A stretch of DNA of 64,000 bases from NCBI RefSeq assembly GCF_021173085.1, contig NZ_CP076412.1:1178001-1242000 (forward strand). Direction: 5' to 3'. Below the pieces are notes generated by a model that did no database searches, was not told the DNA's origin, and saw only the letters and a list, made by a program, of their open reading frames with translations. This stretch comes from Ralstonia wenshanensis. Lineage in GTDB: Bacteria; Pseudomonadota; Gammaproteobacteria; Burkholderiales; Burkholderiaceae. Shown here piece by piece: positions 28,535-38,200 of the stretch (its first letter is position 1; every line of letters begins with the position of its first letter). A program made the translations under genes and the position numbers.

Positions 28535-30357
28535 GCGACCCCCGCCAGGCCGGGAACGCGCCGCAGGCCGTCGACATTGCGCACGGCGCCGTCTTCCTGT
28601 GCTTGCGTTTGGTCCGGGCGGACGGCCGTCTTGCGCAGCAGGAACGGCCCGATGACCAGCGCATCGAGCGGCGACGTCCAGAACGATTCCACCGCATCGC
28701 GTGGGCTGCAGACCATCGGCTCGCCGCGCGTATTGAACGATGTGTTCACCAGGATCGGCACGCCGGTGCGACGCTCGAACGCAGCCAGCAGGTCGTAGTA
28801 CAGCGGAAGCTGCCTGCGGTTGACGGTCTGCACGCGCGCGGTGCCGTCAACATGGCGCACGGCCGGGATCTGCGTGGCGCGGTCTTCCCGCACGTCAAAG
28901 ATGAACAGCATGAACGGCGCGGATTGCGCTCCGACAAACCAGTCGGCGGCGCGCTCTTCCATCACCACCGGGGCGACGGGGCGGAAGTCCTCGCGGTCCT
29001 TGATCTCGTTGAGCCGCGCCTGCATGTCGGCGGGGATGGGCGAGGCAAGGATCGAACGCGCACCCAGGGCGCGCGGGCCGAACTCCATGCGCCCCTGGAA
29101 CCAGCCGATCACCTGCCCTTGCGCCAGCAGCTCGGCGGTCTGCTCGGCAATGTTGTCCAGGCGCTCGAACGGCAGTTTGGACCATGTGAGGAATTGCTCG
29201 ATCTCTTCATCGGCATACGACGGGCCGAGATAGGCGTGGTCCATCTTCCACAGGCGCTGCTTGTTGCCGCGTGTCTGATAGTCCGTCCATAGCGCTGCGC
29301 CAAGCGACGTGCCGGCATCGCCTGCCGCCGGTTGTACCCAGACGTTTTCGAACGGGCCGCGGTCGCGTATGCGCGCATTCATCACGCAGTTGAGCGCCAC
29401 GCCGCCGGCCATGGCCAGGTTGCGCGCGCCCGTGGCCTGATGCAGCCACTGGCTCATCGTCAGCACGGTCTCTTCCAGCACCTGCTGGAGCGAACGGGCG
29501 ATGTCAAAGTGGCGCGGTTCCATTGGGCCGCCACGTTGGCGCGGCGGGCCGAAGCGCTCTTCCAGGCGCAGCGGTGCCACGGTGTAGCGGCCGTCCGTCT
29601 CGACCCGCACCATCTCGTGAAATGCGTCGACATAGCGCGGCTCCCCGTACGAGGCCAGCGCCATCACCTTGTACTCGTCGGACGAGCGTAGAAAGCCCAG
29701 GTAGTCCGTCACCTCTTCATAGAGCAGACCGAGGGAGTGCGGCAGATCCACTTGCTGCAGGCGTGTGTATTCGCCGTTGTGGAAGAGGCCGTAGGAAGTG
29801 GTTGCGCGCTCGCCGCGTCCATCCATGGTGAGCACGGCACAGTCGTCGAACGGGGCTGCCAGGAATGCACTGGCCTCGTGCGCCAGGTGGTGCTCGACAA
29901 ACGACCAGCGGAACGGCCCCGTGTGCGTCACGTTGGCGAAGCGCGCCTGCAGGTGATGCGGTGCACCGTCGGCAAGCTGGCGCGGGGCGTTCAGCACGTA
30001 CGAGAGAAACAGCGGGTCCCACGGCGCGGCGCCGGGGGGCAGATCCATCTGGGCCGAGGGCTGCAGCGGCAGCGCGATATGGGTCTGCGCCTGCAGGTCG
30101 GTCAGCAGGGCCGGGTCCAGCGAATAGGCGACCTGATCCACGCGCGCGAGGTCGATACCGGCTTCGGCCAGGCAGTAATCGATGGCGTGATACGGCAGCT
30201 GCCAGGTGGAAAAGGGCACCGGCCGCTTGGCGTGCTTGACGTGCGTGAAGCGTTCGTCTTCAGCGGCGGCAATCACCACACCGTCACGCACCAGCGTGGC
30301 GGAAGAATCGTGATACGCCGCGTTGATGCCGAGGGTGTAGCGCGGTTTGGCTTCCAT
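28531..30357 (-). CDS. O-carbamoyltransferase (NodU/CmcH family)
   Basis: Transfers a carbamoyl group from carbamoyl phosphate via carbamoyl-adenylate to a hydroxyl of a sugar or antibiotic-like scaffold; 608 residues, the family length. The N-terminal Kae1-like domain begins YTLGINAAYHDSSA and carries the metal-ligand His residues in EHHLAHEASAF. The C-terminal YrdC-like domain has NTSFNTRGEPMVCSP. The downstream glycosyltransferase overlaps by four bases; 48 bases separate it from the upstream GT9 gene. NodU modifies Nod factors and TobZ modifies tobramycin; here the acceptor is probably the glycan built by the neighbours. Confidence 0.93.
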   Translation of the reverse strand: MEAKPRYTLGINAAYHDSSATLVRDGVVIAAAEDERFTHVKHAKRPVPFSTWQLPYHAIDYCLAEAGIDLARVDQVAYSLDPALLTDLQAQTHIALPLQPSAQMDLPPGAAPWDPLFLSYVLNAPRQLADGAPHHLQARFANVTHTGPFRWSFVEHHLAHEASAFLAAPFDDCAVLTMDGRGERATTSYGLFHNGEYTRLQQVDLPHSLGLLYEEVTDYLGFLRSSDEYKVMALASYGEPRYVDAFHEMVRVETDGRYTVAPLRLEERFGPPRQRGGPMEPRHFDIARSLQQVLEETVLTMSQWLHQATGARNLAMAGGVALNCVMNARIRDRGPFENVWVQPAAGDAGTSLGAALWTDYQTRGNKQRLWKMDHAYLGPSYADEEIEQFLTWSKLPFERLDNIAEQTAELLAQGQVIGWFQGRMEFGPRALGARSILASPIPADMQARLNEIKDREDFRPVAPVVMEERAADWFVGAQSAPFMLFIFDVREDRATQIPAVRHVDGTARVQTVNRRQLPLYYDLLAAFERRTGVPILVNTSFNTRGEPMVCSPRDAVESFWTSPLDALVIGPFLLRKTAVRPDQTQAQEDGAVRNVDGLRRVPGLAGVA

Positions 30358-30405
30358 GCGGGGGCTCCGTCAATCGGTTCAGTCAGGTGAAGTCATGCGC
30401 AACGC

Positions 30406-31617
30406 TCAGGCGACCGGCGTTGGCGCATTCGATTCAGGCAACGCAGACATGGCGGGGGCAGGCCATAACGCCCGCGCCACGCGCGACGACTGCCATAGCG
30501 GGTGCGCGGCGGCCACCACTTCCTCTTCCGTCACGCCGGTCAGGCAAGCCTGATGGCCGAGCGGGCACACGCTGCGGTAGCAATAGCGGCAAGGCACCTG
30601 GTGCGAGAGCACCGCGTGCGGTACAGCCCATGGCGTGTGCTGCGGATTGGTCAGGGCGTAGAGATCAACCACCGGTGTCTGCGTGGCGGCGGCCAAGTGC
30701 ACGGGGCCGCTGTTGTTGGACACCAGCAGCGCCGCACCTTCGATGAGCGCCGCCAGCTCGCCCAGCGTGAGCGCGCCGGCCAGGTTCAGCACCCGCTGTC
30801 CGGCAATCAGCCCCGGCAGGCACACCTGCCGCACCAGTTCCGCCTCGGTGGGCGCACCGGTCACCAGCACCGGGCAGCCATAGCGGTTTGCCAGCGTGCA
30901 GGCGATATGCGCAAAGCGATCGGGCGGATAGCGCCGTGAGGCCGCGGTCGCGCCCGGGTGCAGGACGATCCACGGCGTATCCGTGGGCACGCCCCGCTCG
31001 GCCAGCTTGGCGCGCACGGCGTCGCGGTCCGCCGCGCGTACGTTGAAGCGCAGCCGATGCGGCAGATGCGCAGCCACGTCGGTCACGTGCTGCACGAGGT
31101 CCAGTTGGCGGCGCACCTCGTGGCGCACGTCGCCAGGGGCGGTGGCGGCAATGCGTGCATCGGGGTCGGCAATCCAGTCGGTCAGCAACGCGTACGGGTT
31201 CTCGCGGCAATGGGCGAGGCGCAGCGGAATGCCCGCCAGAAAGCACAGCATGGCGGCCGGCAACGGATTCTGCGTGTGCACGGTAAAGATGACCGCAGCG
31301 TCGAACGCGCCGTCGCGCAGGGTGTCGACCAGCGCGCGCGTCCGCTCGGCGTCGGCCGCGTTGGCGTGCTTGGCCCACGGCACATCGCAGACGATCACAT
31401 CGTCGATGTCGGACAGGTGCGGTGCGGCTGTGGCGCCCGAGCGCGACGTCAGCAACGTGAGATGACGGCTCGCGTGGCGCGTTTGCTGGTCGGCCTTGAG
31501 CGCGTGGAAGGCGGGCGTGGTCATCACCACGTCGCCCAGGTTGTCGGGCCGCACACACAGGATGCGGCTCGCGTTGGCCCACACGGCGCGGCGCCCGGGA
31601 ATGCCGGCTGGGATCAT
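30406..31617 (-). CDS. Family 9 glycosyltransferase (heptosyltransferase-like), second copy
   Basis: 403 residues. N-terminal RILCVRPDNLGDVVMTTPAF, HPGATAASRRYPP, SNNSGPVHLAAA, and a C-terminal Cys cluster (VPCRYCYRSVCPLGHQACL) like that of the first GT9 in the cluster. Four-base ATGA overlap with the HAD phosphatase gene. The two GT9 proteins are only distantly alike, so they probably add different residues. Confidence 0.88.
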   Translation of the reverse strand: MIPAGIPGRRAVWANASRILCVRPDNLGDVVMTTPAFHALKADQQTRHASRHLTLLTSRSGATAAPHLSDIDDVIVCDVPWAKHANAADAERTRALVDTLRDGAFDAAVIFTVHTQNPLPAAMLCFLAGIPLRLAHCRENPYALLTDWIADPDARIAATAPGDVRHEVRRQLDLVQHVTDVAAHLPHRLRFNVRAADRDAVRAKLAERGVPTDTPWIVLHPGATAASRRYPPDRFAHIACTLANRYGCPVLVTGAPTEAELVRQVCLPGLIAGQRVLNLAGALTLGELAALIEGAALLVSNNSGPVHLAAATQTPVVDLYALTNPQHTPWAVPHAVLSHQVPCRYCYRSVCPLGHQACLTGVTEEEVVAAAHPLWQSSRVARALWPAPAMSALPESNAPTPVA

Positions 31618-32237
31618 GCGACCGCCCTCAGGTGTTGCGCGTGGGCCGCGTGCCAGCCCTGCTGTGCAATCACGATGGCAGCCGCCTCGTCAAAGCGCCC
31701 GACGATGTAGTCCGGTACGCGCAGCGGCCCCGGCTGCCACAGCGTCTCGTTGCCATTGGCGATCAGGATGGTCTGGCACCCCGCGCGCCGGCCGGCCTCC
31801 ACGTCGTTGAGGATGTCGCCGATCATCCACGAGCCTTGCAGCGTGAGGCCGTGTGCGGCCGCTGCCTGGCGCAACAGGCCATCGGCCGGCTTGCGGCAGG
31901 CGCAGTGGATGCCACCATCGGCTGCCGGCGCGTGCGGGCAGAAGTAGAAGCCGCTGAGCGTGGCACCGTGCAGCGCGAACAGCTCGCCCAGCCGCATGGC
32001 TACGGCGTCGAGCGCCTCCTTGGAAAAGTAGCCCAGCGCCACGCCGGGCTGGTTGCTGACCACGATGAGCGGCAGGCCGGTGGCGGCCAGCATGCGCAGG
32101 CCTTCTCCCGCCCCGGGTGCCAATGCGATGCGCGCGGGGTCGACGTTGTAGGGCACGTCTTCGAGCAGCGTGCCGTCCTTGTCGAGAAAGACGGCGGGGC
32201 TTGGTCTCAGCCGCAACGGCGCGCGCATCAGGGCCAT
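31614..32237 (-). CDS. HAD-IIIA phosphatase, D-glycero-D-manno-heptose-1,7-bisphosphate phosphatase (GmhB-like)
   Basis: 207 residues. HAD motifs: FLDKDGTLLED (nucleophile and acid/base Asp), VVSNQ, RKPADG and IGDILNDVEAG. The zinc loop FYFCPHAPAADGGIHCACRKP has the GmhB pattern of Cys, His and two Cys. It would remove the 7-phosphate on the way to ADP- or GDP-heptose. The ATG at 32237 follows GGGAGA; an internal ATG at 32228 overlaps the previous stop as TGATG. Other heptose genes (gmhA, hldE) are not in the window, so this may be a second, pathway-specific copy. Confidence 0.87.
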   Translation of the reverse strand: MALMRAPLRLRPSPAVFLDKDGTLLEDVPYNVDPARIALAPGAGEGLRMLAATGLPLIVVSNQPGVALGYFSKEALDAVAMRLGELFALHGATLSGFYFCPHAPAADGGIHCACRKPADGLLRQAAAAHGLTLQGSWMIGDILNDVEAGRRAGCQTILIANGNETLWQPGPLRVPDYIVGRFDEAAAIVIAQQGWHAAHAQHLRAVA

Positions 32238-32989
32238 GACGTCTCCCGCATCGGCAGCACCATTACTTCCGGGATCACGGTCTCGGGCGGCTGCAGCAGC
32301 ACGAAGCGCACGGCGGCGGCCACGTTGGCCGGGTCCTGCAGATTGTTCACATCAATATCGGGAAAGCGGTCGAGCAGGAACGGCGTGCGCATGCCGCCGG
32401 CAATCACGGCAGAGACCTTGATGCCGTGCGGGCGCAGCTCGGCATGCAGCGCATGCGACAACCCCAGCAGCCCCCACTTGGTGGCGTGGTAGACCGACGC
32501 ATTCGGCCACGCACGGCGCGATGCGGTCGAGGCAATGTTGACGATGGCGCCGCTCGCGCGTTTGCGCATCAGCACGCTGGCGTGCTTGGCCAGCAGGAAC
32601 GGGCCGCGCAGGTTGGTGCGCACCACGCGGTCCCAGTCTTCGACGTTCAGTTCATCAATGGGCAGCGTGATATCGATGGCCGCATTGTTGATGACGGCAT
32701 CCAAGCGGCCAAAGCGATCGACCACTTCATCGAGCGCGCCGCGTACGGCCGCTTCGTCGCCCACGTCCAGCGCAATGGCATGCGACTGGCTGCCCTCGGC
32801 GATCAGCTCGGCGGCGGTGCGGTCCGCGGTGCCGGCATCGTGATCGGTGGCCACCACCGTGGCGCCTTCGGCAGAGAGCACGCGGCTGATGGCGGCGCCC
32901 AGCCCGCGCCCCGCGCCGGTCACGATGATGACCTGGTCGCGCAGTGTGGGTGTGGTGTTGGGATTGGAATTCAAATCAGTCTGGGTCAT
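32228..32989 (-). CDS. Short-chain dehydrogenase/reductase
   Basis: Classical SDR, 253 residues: TGAGRGLGAA cofactor loop, NNAAID, catalytic Ser in NIASTAS, and YHATK. An Asp after the second strand (ATDHD) favours NAD over NADP. It follows the GT4 gene by 38 bases and overlaps the phosphatase gene, so it is part of the glycan cluster, probably oxidising or reducing a sugar. Substrate unknown. Confidence 0.88.
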   Translation of the reverse strand: MTQTDLNSNPNTTPTLRDQVIIVTGAGRGLGAAISRVLSAEGATVVATDHDAGTADRTAAELIAEGSQSHAIALDVGDEAAVRGALDEVVDRFGRLDAVINNAAIDITLPIDELNVEDWDRVVRTNLRGPFLLAKHASVLMRKRASGAIVNIASTASRRAWPNASVYHATKWGLLGLSHALHAELRPHGIKVSAVIAGGMRTPFLLDRFPDIDVNNLQDPANVAAAVRFVLLQPPETVIPEVMVLPMRETSWP

Positions 32990-33027
32990 GGCGGCGTGAA
33001 GATGGAACGGTGGGAAAGAAGATCAGG

Positions 33028-34341
33028 TCAGGCTGCGAGCCCCGCCAGCGCGGCAGCGTTGGCACTGGGCGCGGCGTCGGTCATGCGGCCCACGGAGCGC
33101 GCGTGGGTGTCGATGGCTTTGAGGTAGGCGCGTTCAAGCTGTCCGGCCACACCCAGCCACGTGTAGAGCATGCGGGCGCGCACCAGTCCGGCCTGCCCTA
33201 GCTCGCGGCACAGGTCGGGTTGCTGTATCAGCTGCAGCAGGCGTGCGGCCAAGGCTTGCGGGTCCTTGGGCGGCACAAGGAAGCCGGTGCGCTCATGCCG
33301 AACGGTCGATCGGATGCCGCCCACGTCGGCACCAATGACGGCACGCCCGCATGCCATGGCCTCCACCGGCGTGATGCCGAACGGCTCGTACCACGGCGTG
33401 CTCACAAACACATCGCAGGCGCTATACCAGGCGCGCAGATCGGCGCGGCCGCGCTTGCCGACAAAGGTGGTCTGCGCGCTCACGCCGGCGCGCTCGGCAA
33501 TGGCTTGCAGGCGGCCGAGTTCAGGCGTGGCGGCCACGTCCGGCGCGACGGTGTTGCCGCCCACCACATACAGGCGCACGCGCTTACGGGCATCGGGCGG
33601 CAGCTTGCCGATGGCCTCGATGACGTTGTCCACGCCCTTGCGCGCCACCATGCGGCCGAGTTGCAGCACGACAAACGCGTCGGCCGGCACGCCCAGCCGG
33701 CGTCGCGCTTGCGCGCGGTCAATCGGAGCAAACTCGCTCGCGTCGAAGCCGCACGGCACCACGTCGATCTGCTCGGCGCGCGCGCGGTAGAGCGTTTCCA
33801 GATCAGCCTGATCTTGCGGGCATTCGGCAATGACACGATCGGCGCGCTGCACCAGCGTTTCTTCAATCGCGAAGCGCGCATCAGGAAAGCCATCGGCGCT
33901 GCCCTGGTGCAACCGGCGCACGCGGCCGAGCGCGTGGAAGGTCATGACCAACGGCAGGTGCAACCGCGCGGACGCTGCCAGCGATGCGAGGCCCGACATG
34001 AAGAAGTTGGCGTGGATGACGTCGTAACCCTCACCGCTGGCCTGGGCGCGCGCGCAGTGGTTCAGCAGGTGGCGGCCAAAGGCGTGCATGTGCGGCAGCA
34101 GCGCTTCCTTGGGCAGCACGGCAGCCGGCCCGGCCGGTACGTGGACGACACGGCATCCGCTATCAAACGGCACCACCTCTGGGTCCCACGGGCGCTCGCG
34201 GCGCGTGAAGACATCGACACGGTGGCCCAGCCGTGCAAGCTGGCGCGCGACATGGCGCACGTAGACGTTTTGTCCGCCGCAGTCGACACCGCCCAGGTCG
34301 GCGAGTGGCGATGCGTGTTCACTGACCATGGCGATGCGCAT
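33028..34341 (-). CDS. Family 4 glycosyltransferase, first gene of the glycan cluster
   Basis: GT-B retaining transferase, 437 residues, resembling sucrose-phosphate-synthase-like bacterial GT4 enzymes. N-terminal MRIAMVSEHASPLADLGG and GGQNVYVRHVARQLARLGH; donor site LGRMVARKG, PWYEPFGITPVEAMACG with the EX7E pair, and GGIRSTV. The ATG at 34341 has AGGAG nearby; the frame stays open 91 codons upstream, but that part is Arg/Cys-rich and unlike a protein. It leads the operon, and the 349-base region upstream holds an 18-bp palindrome. Confidence 0.9.
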   Translation of the reverse strand: MRIAMVSEHASPLADLGGVDCGGQNVYVRHVARQLARLGHRVDVFTRRERPWDPEVVPFDSGCRVVHVPAGPAAVLPKEALLPHMHAFGRHLLNHCARAQASGEGYDVIHANFFMSGLASLAASARLHLPLVMTFHALGRVRRLHQGSADGFPDARFAIEETLVQRADRVIAECPQDQADLETLYRARAEQIDVVPCGFDASEFAPIDRAQARRRLGVPADAFVVLQLGRMVARKGVDNVIEAIGKLPPDARKRVRLYVVGGNTVAPDVAATPELGRLQAIAERAGVSAQTTFVGKRGRADLRAWYSACDVFVSTPWYEPFGITPVEAMACGRAVIGADVGGIRSTVRHERTGFLVPPKDPQALAARLLQLIQQPDLCRELGQAGLVRARMLYTWLGVAGQLERAYLKAIDTHARSVGRMTDAAPSANAAALAGLAA

Positions 34342-34690
34342 GTCGTTTCTCCTCTTATCGTCGCGGCCTTTGGTGGTGAGGTGTTTGGAAGCCACGTGCG
34401 AAGACCTACAGCAGTCGGCGTGCCATGGCGCGCGACCCGATGCGGCGGGGGTATTCCGGCAGTGCGCGTGGAGCGCCTGCGGAGAAGCGTCTCTCGCTTG
34501 TCCGGACAAGCGTTTGCGGGAGGTTGGCGAGGACATGGCGCGCGACCCGTGCGCGCCGTCGGCCGCCATGGCGACACTCGGCTGGCACGAGCTGCCGCCG
34601 AAGTGACCGCGCAATTCTTACGTGGAGGGCAAGGAGAAACGGCGCGGCGACGGCATCACGCCCGTCGTGCCGCGCGCGGAAGGTAGGGCC
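34342..34690. promoter_or_regulatory. Probable control region of the glycan cluster: 18-bp palindrome flanked by direct repeats
   Basis: I see no gene in this 349-base gap. CGCTTGTCCGGACAAGCG at 34495-34512 is a perfect 18-bp palindrome. A 16-base direct repeat, CATGGCGCGCGACCCG, occurs at 34424-34439 and again at 34534-34549, on either side of it. The palindrome lies about 155 bases before the first gene of the cluster. It looks like a dimeric regulator site or a small hairpin; neither is proven. Confidence 0.5.
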
Positions 34691-35242
34691 TCAGGCGAGC
34701 CGCAGCGTACCGCTCGTGGCGGCCGCGGCCTGTTTGGCGATGGCGCGCAGGCACGCGGCCACCACATGTGCAAAGGCTTCGTCATAGAACGGCAGTGCGC
34801 CGCTCACGCCGATCACGATGCCGTCGAGCACGGCGCTGCCCCACAGGTTGGTGTCGCCCGCACGCAGCACGTGCGGGCGCAGTGCCTGCAGTGCATGTGT
34901 GCTCATGCCGTGCTGCCACGCCAGCCGCGCCTTGGCGCGCGCGTAAGCGGCGTAGTCCGCATCCCATTGCGTGCGATCGCCCACCGAGTATTCGTAGAGC
35001 ACCGCCTCGTCGAAGGCGCATTCGCCGGGTGAGCGTGCCGGGTCCATCACCACGATGTGCAGAAAGCCGCTGTCGCCCACCTCCTGCGGACGCGTCATCG
35101 CTTGCGTGATGAGCGGCAGCGCCATCTCCACCGCACGGCGCGCGGCGTCTGCGCTGGCAAAGTGCGATGTGCTCTGTTGCGGTGGTTTCTGCGTCGCCTG
35201 CGTTGGCTCTGTTTGGGCGGAAGGATCGAAATCGGCCAGCAT
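34691..35242 (-). CDS. Uncharacterised cytosolic protein, partner gene of the ABC-receiver fusion
   Basis: 183 residues with no signal peptide or membrane helix. A polar, Gln/Thr-rich N-terminus of about 25 residues precedes an alpha/beta domain (ARRAVEMALPLITQAM, LHIVVMDPAR, GDTNLWGSAVLDGIVIGVSGA, and a final amphipathic helix). The start lies two bases after the stop of the ABC-receiver gene, so the two are almost certainly co-translated. I recognise no family with confidence. The context suggests a role with the transporter or its signalling domain. Confidence 0.72.
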   Translation of the reverse strand: MLADFDPSAQTEPTQATQKPPQQSTSHFASADAARRAVEMALPLITQAMTRPQEVGDSGFLHIVVMDPARSPGECAFDEAVLYEYSVGDRTQWDADYAAYARAKARLAWQHGMSTHALQALRPHVLRAGDTNLWGSAVLDGIVIGVSGALPFYDEAFAHVVAACLRAIAKQAAAATSGTLRLA

Positions 35243-35244
35243 GC

Positions 35245-38200
35245 TTATGGAGACTCCTGGGCTGATTGGAAGGAAACGGATGCGTGCGATTCACGGGCGG
35301 GCGCATGCCGTGCGCGAATGACGCTCAGGATGGCGGTGACCAGTTCGCCGTGTTCGGTCGGCTTGGCCAGGTGCAGCTGGAAGCCGGCCAGCAGCGCGCG
35401 CGTGCGGTCTTCGGCTCTGTCATAGCCGGATAGCGCGACGGCGGGCAGGCGGGCATCGAGCGGCATGTCGCGTTCGCTCTCCAGCATGCGCACGTTGCGC
35501 AGCAGCGCGTAGCCGTCTTCGTCTTCACCCAGGGCAATGTCGGAGACGAGCACATCGGGCCATGAGTTGCCCGGCGCCGCGCGCAACGCGGCCAGCGCGG
35601 GCTTGGCGGCGCCATAGGCGGTGACGGTCGCGCCGTAGTCTTCGAGCAGCAACTGGAGGATCTCGCGGGCGTCTTCCTGGTCATCGACGATGAGCACGTG
35701 CACGCCGGACAGCGCATCCGGGGGCGGAAGCGCGGTGCGCTCGGCCGGTGGCGCCTGCTGCGGGGTGGCTGGCATGGCCTCGCCCGGCGCGGCCGCGAGC
35801 GGCGCCACGGCCCGAATCGGGAAGTCCATCACATACGTGGTGCCGTCGCCATGGGGCAGCGGCACGACGGCAAAGCGCCCGCCGTGCTGTTCCACAACCG
35901 AGCGGATCCACAATGGGTCGAGCGTGGCTGCAGGCGTGGGGGCCGTGTCTTGCGCGGTCGCAGCCAGCACCGGATCGAACGCGCGGGGCTCCTGCCGCAG
36001 CGGCGCGAGCGGTTCCACCGGGTCCAGGACGTCGAACGGCGCGGGCGCTGGCGGAGTCGCCGTGGGCCCAAAGGCCGAGAGGGCGGCGTCGGGCTCCATC
36101 TCGGCAGGCGTGTGCGAGGCGGTGGGAATGGCGGCAGCCGCCACCGCCGGTATGGCAATCGTGTCGGTCACGCGCAACTGCGCCATGCCTTCCACGCGCT
36201 CCAGCACGATCTCGATGCGGCTGCCCGGGTGGCTGGCGAGCACGGCGTGGCTCAGTACATCGCCGACGATGCCTTGCAGGCGGCTCGGGTCACCCGTGAT
36301 GCTTGGCGTTTCTGATCGGATGACGGAATACACCGTGATACGGCGTGCATCGATTGCCTCGCGCAAGCCGTCGAGCACGCTCACCACCAGTGCCACGAGG
36401 TTGATCGGCTGCTGTGCAAGCCGGTGCTGGGCCTGTTCCAGGTCGGACTGCTGACGCTGCAGCGTCCAAAGCTGGGCGTAGACGCCGTTGGACGCCAGCA
36501 GATCGACATGGCGGCCGCGCTCGACAATGCGGCCCTTTTCCAGCACGACGATTTCGTGGGCGTCCACCACCGTGGAAAGCCGGTGTGCAATCACCAGCGT
36601 CGTGCGATGTGCCGAGAGCCGGTCCAGCTCGCGCTGGATGGCGCGTTCGGAGCGCGTATCCAGCGCGGAGGTCGCCTCGTCGAAGATCAGGATCGACGGG
36701 TTCTTCAGCAGCGCCCGCGCAATGGCAATGCGCTGCTTTTCACCGCCCGAGAGTTTCAGCCCGCGCTCGCCGACCATGGTCTGGTAGCCCTCGGGCAGCG
36801 CGGCGATGAAGTCGTGCACATAGGCCGCGCGGGCGGCCTCGATCACCTCGGCCATCGTTGCGCCTTCGCGCCCGTAGGCGATGTTGTAGGCAATGGTGTC
36901 GTTGAAGAGGATGGTGTCTTGCGGGACGATGCCGATCGCGCGCCGCACGCTGTCTTGCGTGACCACGCGCAGGTCTTGCCCGTCGATGGACACGCGCCCC
37001 GCCCAGGGGTCGTAAAAGCGCAGCAGCAGCCGCGCCAGCGTCGACTTGCCCGAGCCGCTGCCCCCCACCACGGCCACCGTGTGCCCGGCCGGAATGTGCA
37101 GCGACAAGTCGTGCAGGATGGGCCGCGTGTTCTCGTAGCCGAAATCCACGTGGTCGAACTGCACCTCGCCCTGCGTCACGCGCAGCGGTGCGCCGTTGGG
37201 CAGGTCCACCACATCGGCCCGCTGTTCAAGCAACTGGAACAGGCGCTCGGCATTGATGGCGGCGTCTTTCGCCTCGCGGAACATGAAGCCCAGCGCGTTG
37301 AGCGGCAGGCACACCTGGATGATGTACGCGTTGATCAGCACAAGGTCGCCGACCGACAGCACGCCGCGCGTCACGTCCTGCCCGGCGAGCAACATCACAG
37401 TGGTTACACCCCCGGCAATGACACCGCTTTGCGACACATGGAGCAATGACAACGCTCGCTGGTTGGCGACTGCCGTCTCGATGCGTTGGCGCAGGATGTC
37501 GCGGTAGCGGTGCGCCTCGAAGCGCTCGCTGGTGTAGACCTTCACGGCTTCGTGGTTGAGCATGCTGTCGAGCAGCCGGCTACCGGCCATCGAGTCGAAC
37601 TCGTTCATCTGCCGCTGCAGGCGCACGCGGCGTCGCGTGAGCAGCACGGTGGCGGTGCAGTAGGCGGCAAACGTGGCCAGGATGGTGACGAGATACCACC
37701 CGCTGTAGCGGCTCATCATGATGATGAGCACGGAGCCGATCTCCACCATGGTCGGCAGGATCGTGAACAGCGCGACACCCAGCAGGAACTCGATGCCGGT
37801 GGTGCCGCGCTCCACATCGCGGATCAGCCCGCCGGTCTGCCGGCTTGCATGAAAGCGCGGCCCGAGCTGGTGCAAATGCTCGAACGCTTGCGCCATGAAC
37901 CCCGCCACCGTCGGCTGCGACACGCGCGAGAACACCATGTCACGCAGCTCGCCGAACAGCGTGCCGCCAAAGCGCAGCACGGCATAGGCCAGCAGTAGGA
38001 AGGCGGGAAAGACACGCGCCCGCGTGGCATCGCCAAAGCCATCGACAATCCACTTGAGCACGATCGGCACGCCCACCGCGCACAGCTTGGCCAGCACCAG
38101 CAGCCCCACGGCCACCAGCACGCGCTTGCGGTAGCGCCAGATGGCGCGCCACAACGCGCCCACGATCCGCTGCTGCAGGCTCGATGCCTCAGCAGGATGG

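Noticed and set aside
34342..34614. 91-codon N-terminal extension of the leading GT4 gene
   Set aside because: Composition is Arg/Cys-rich and unlike a protein; the inner ATG has a ribosome-binding site and begins the conserved fold.
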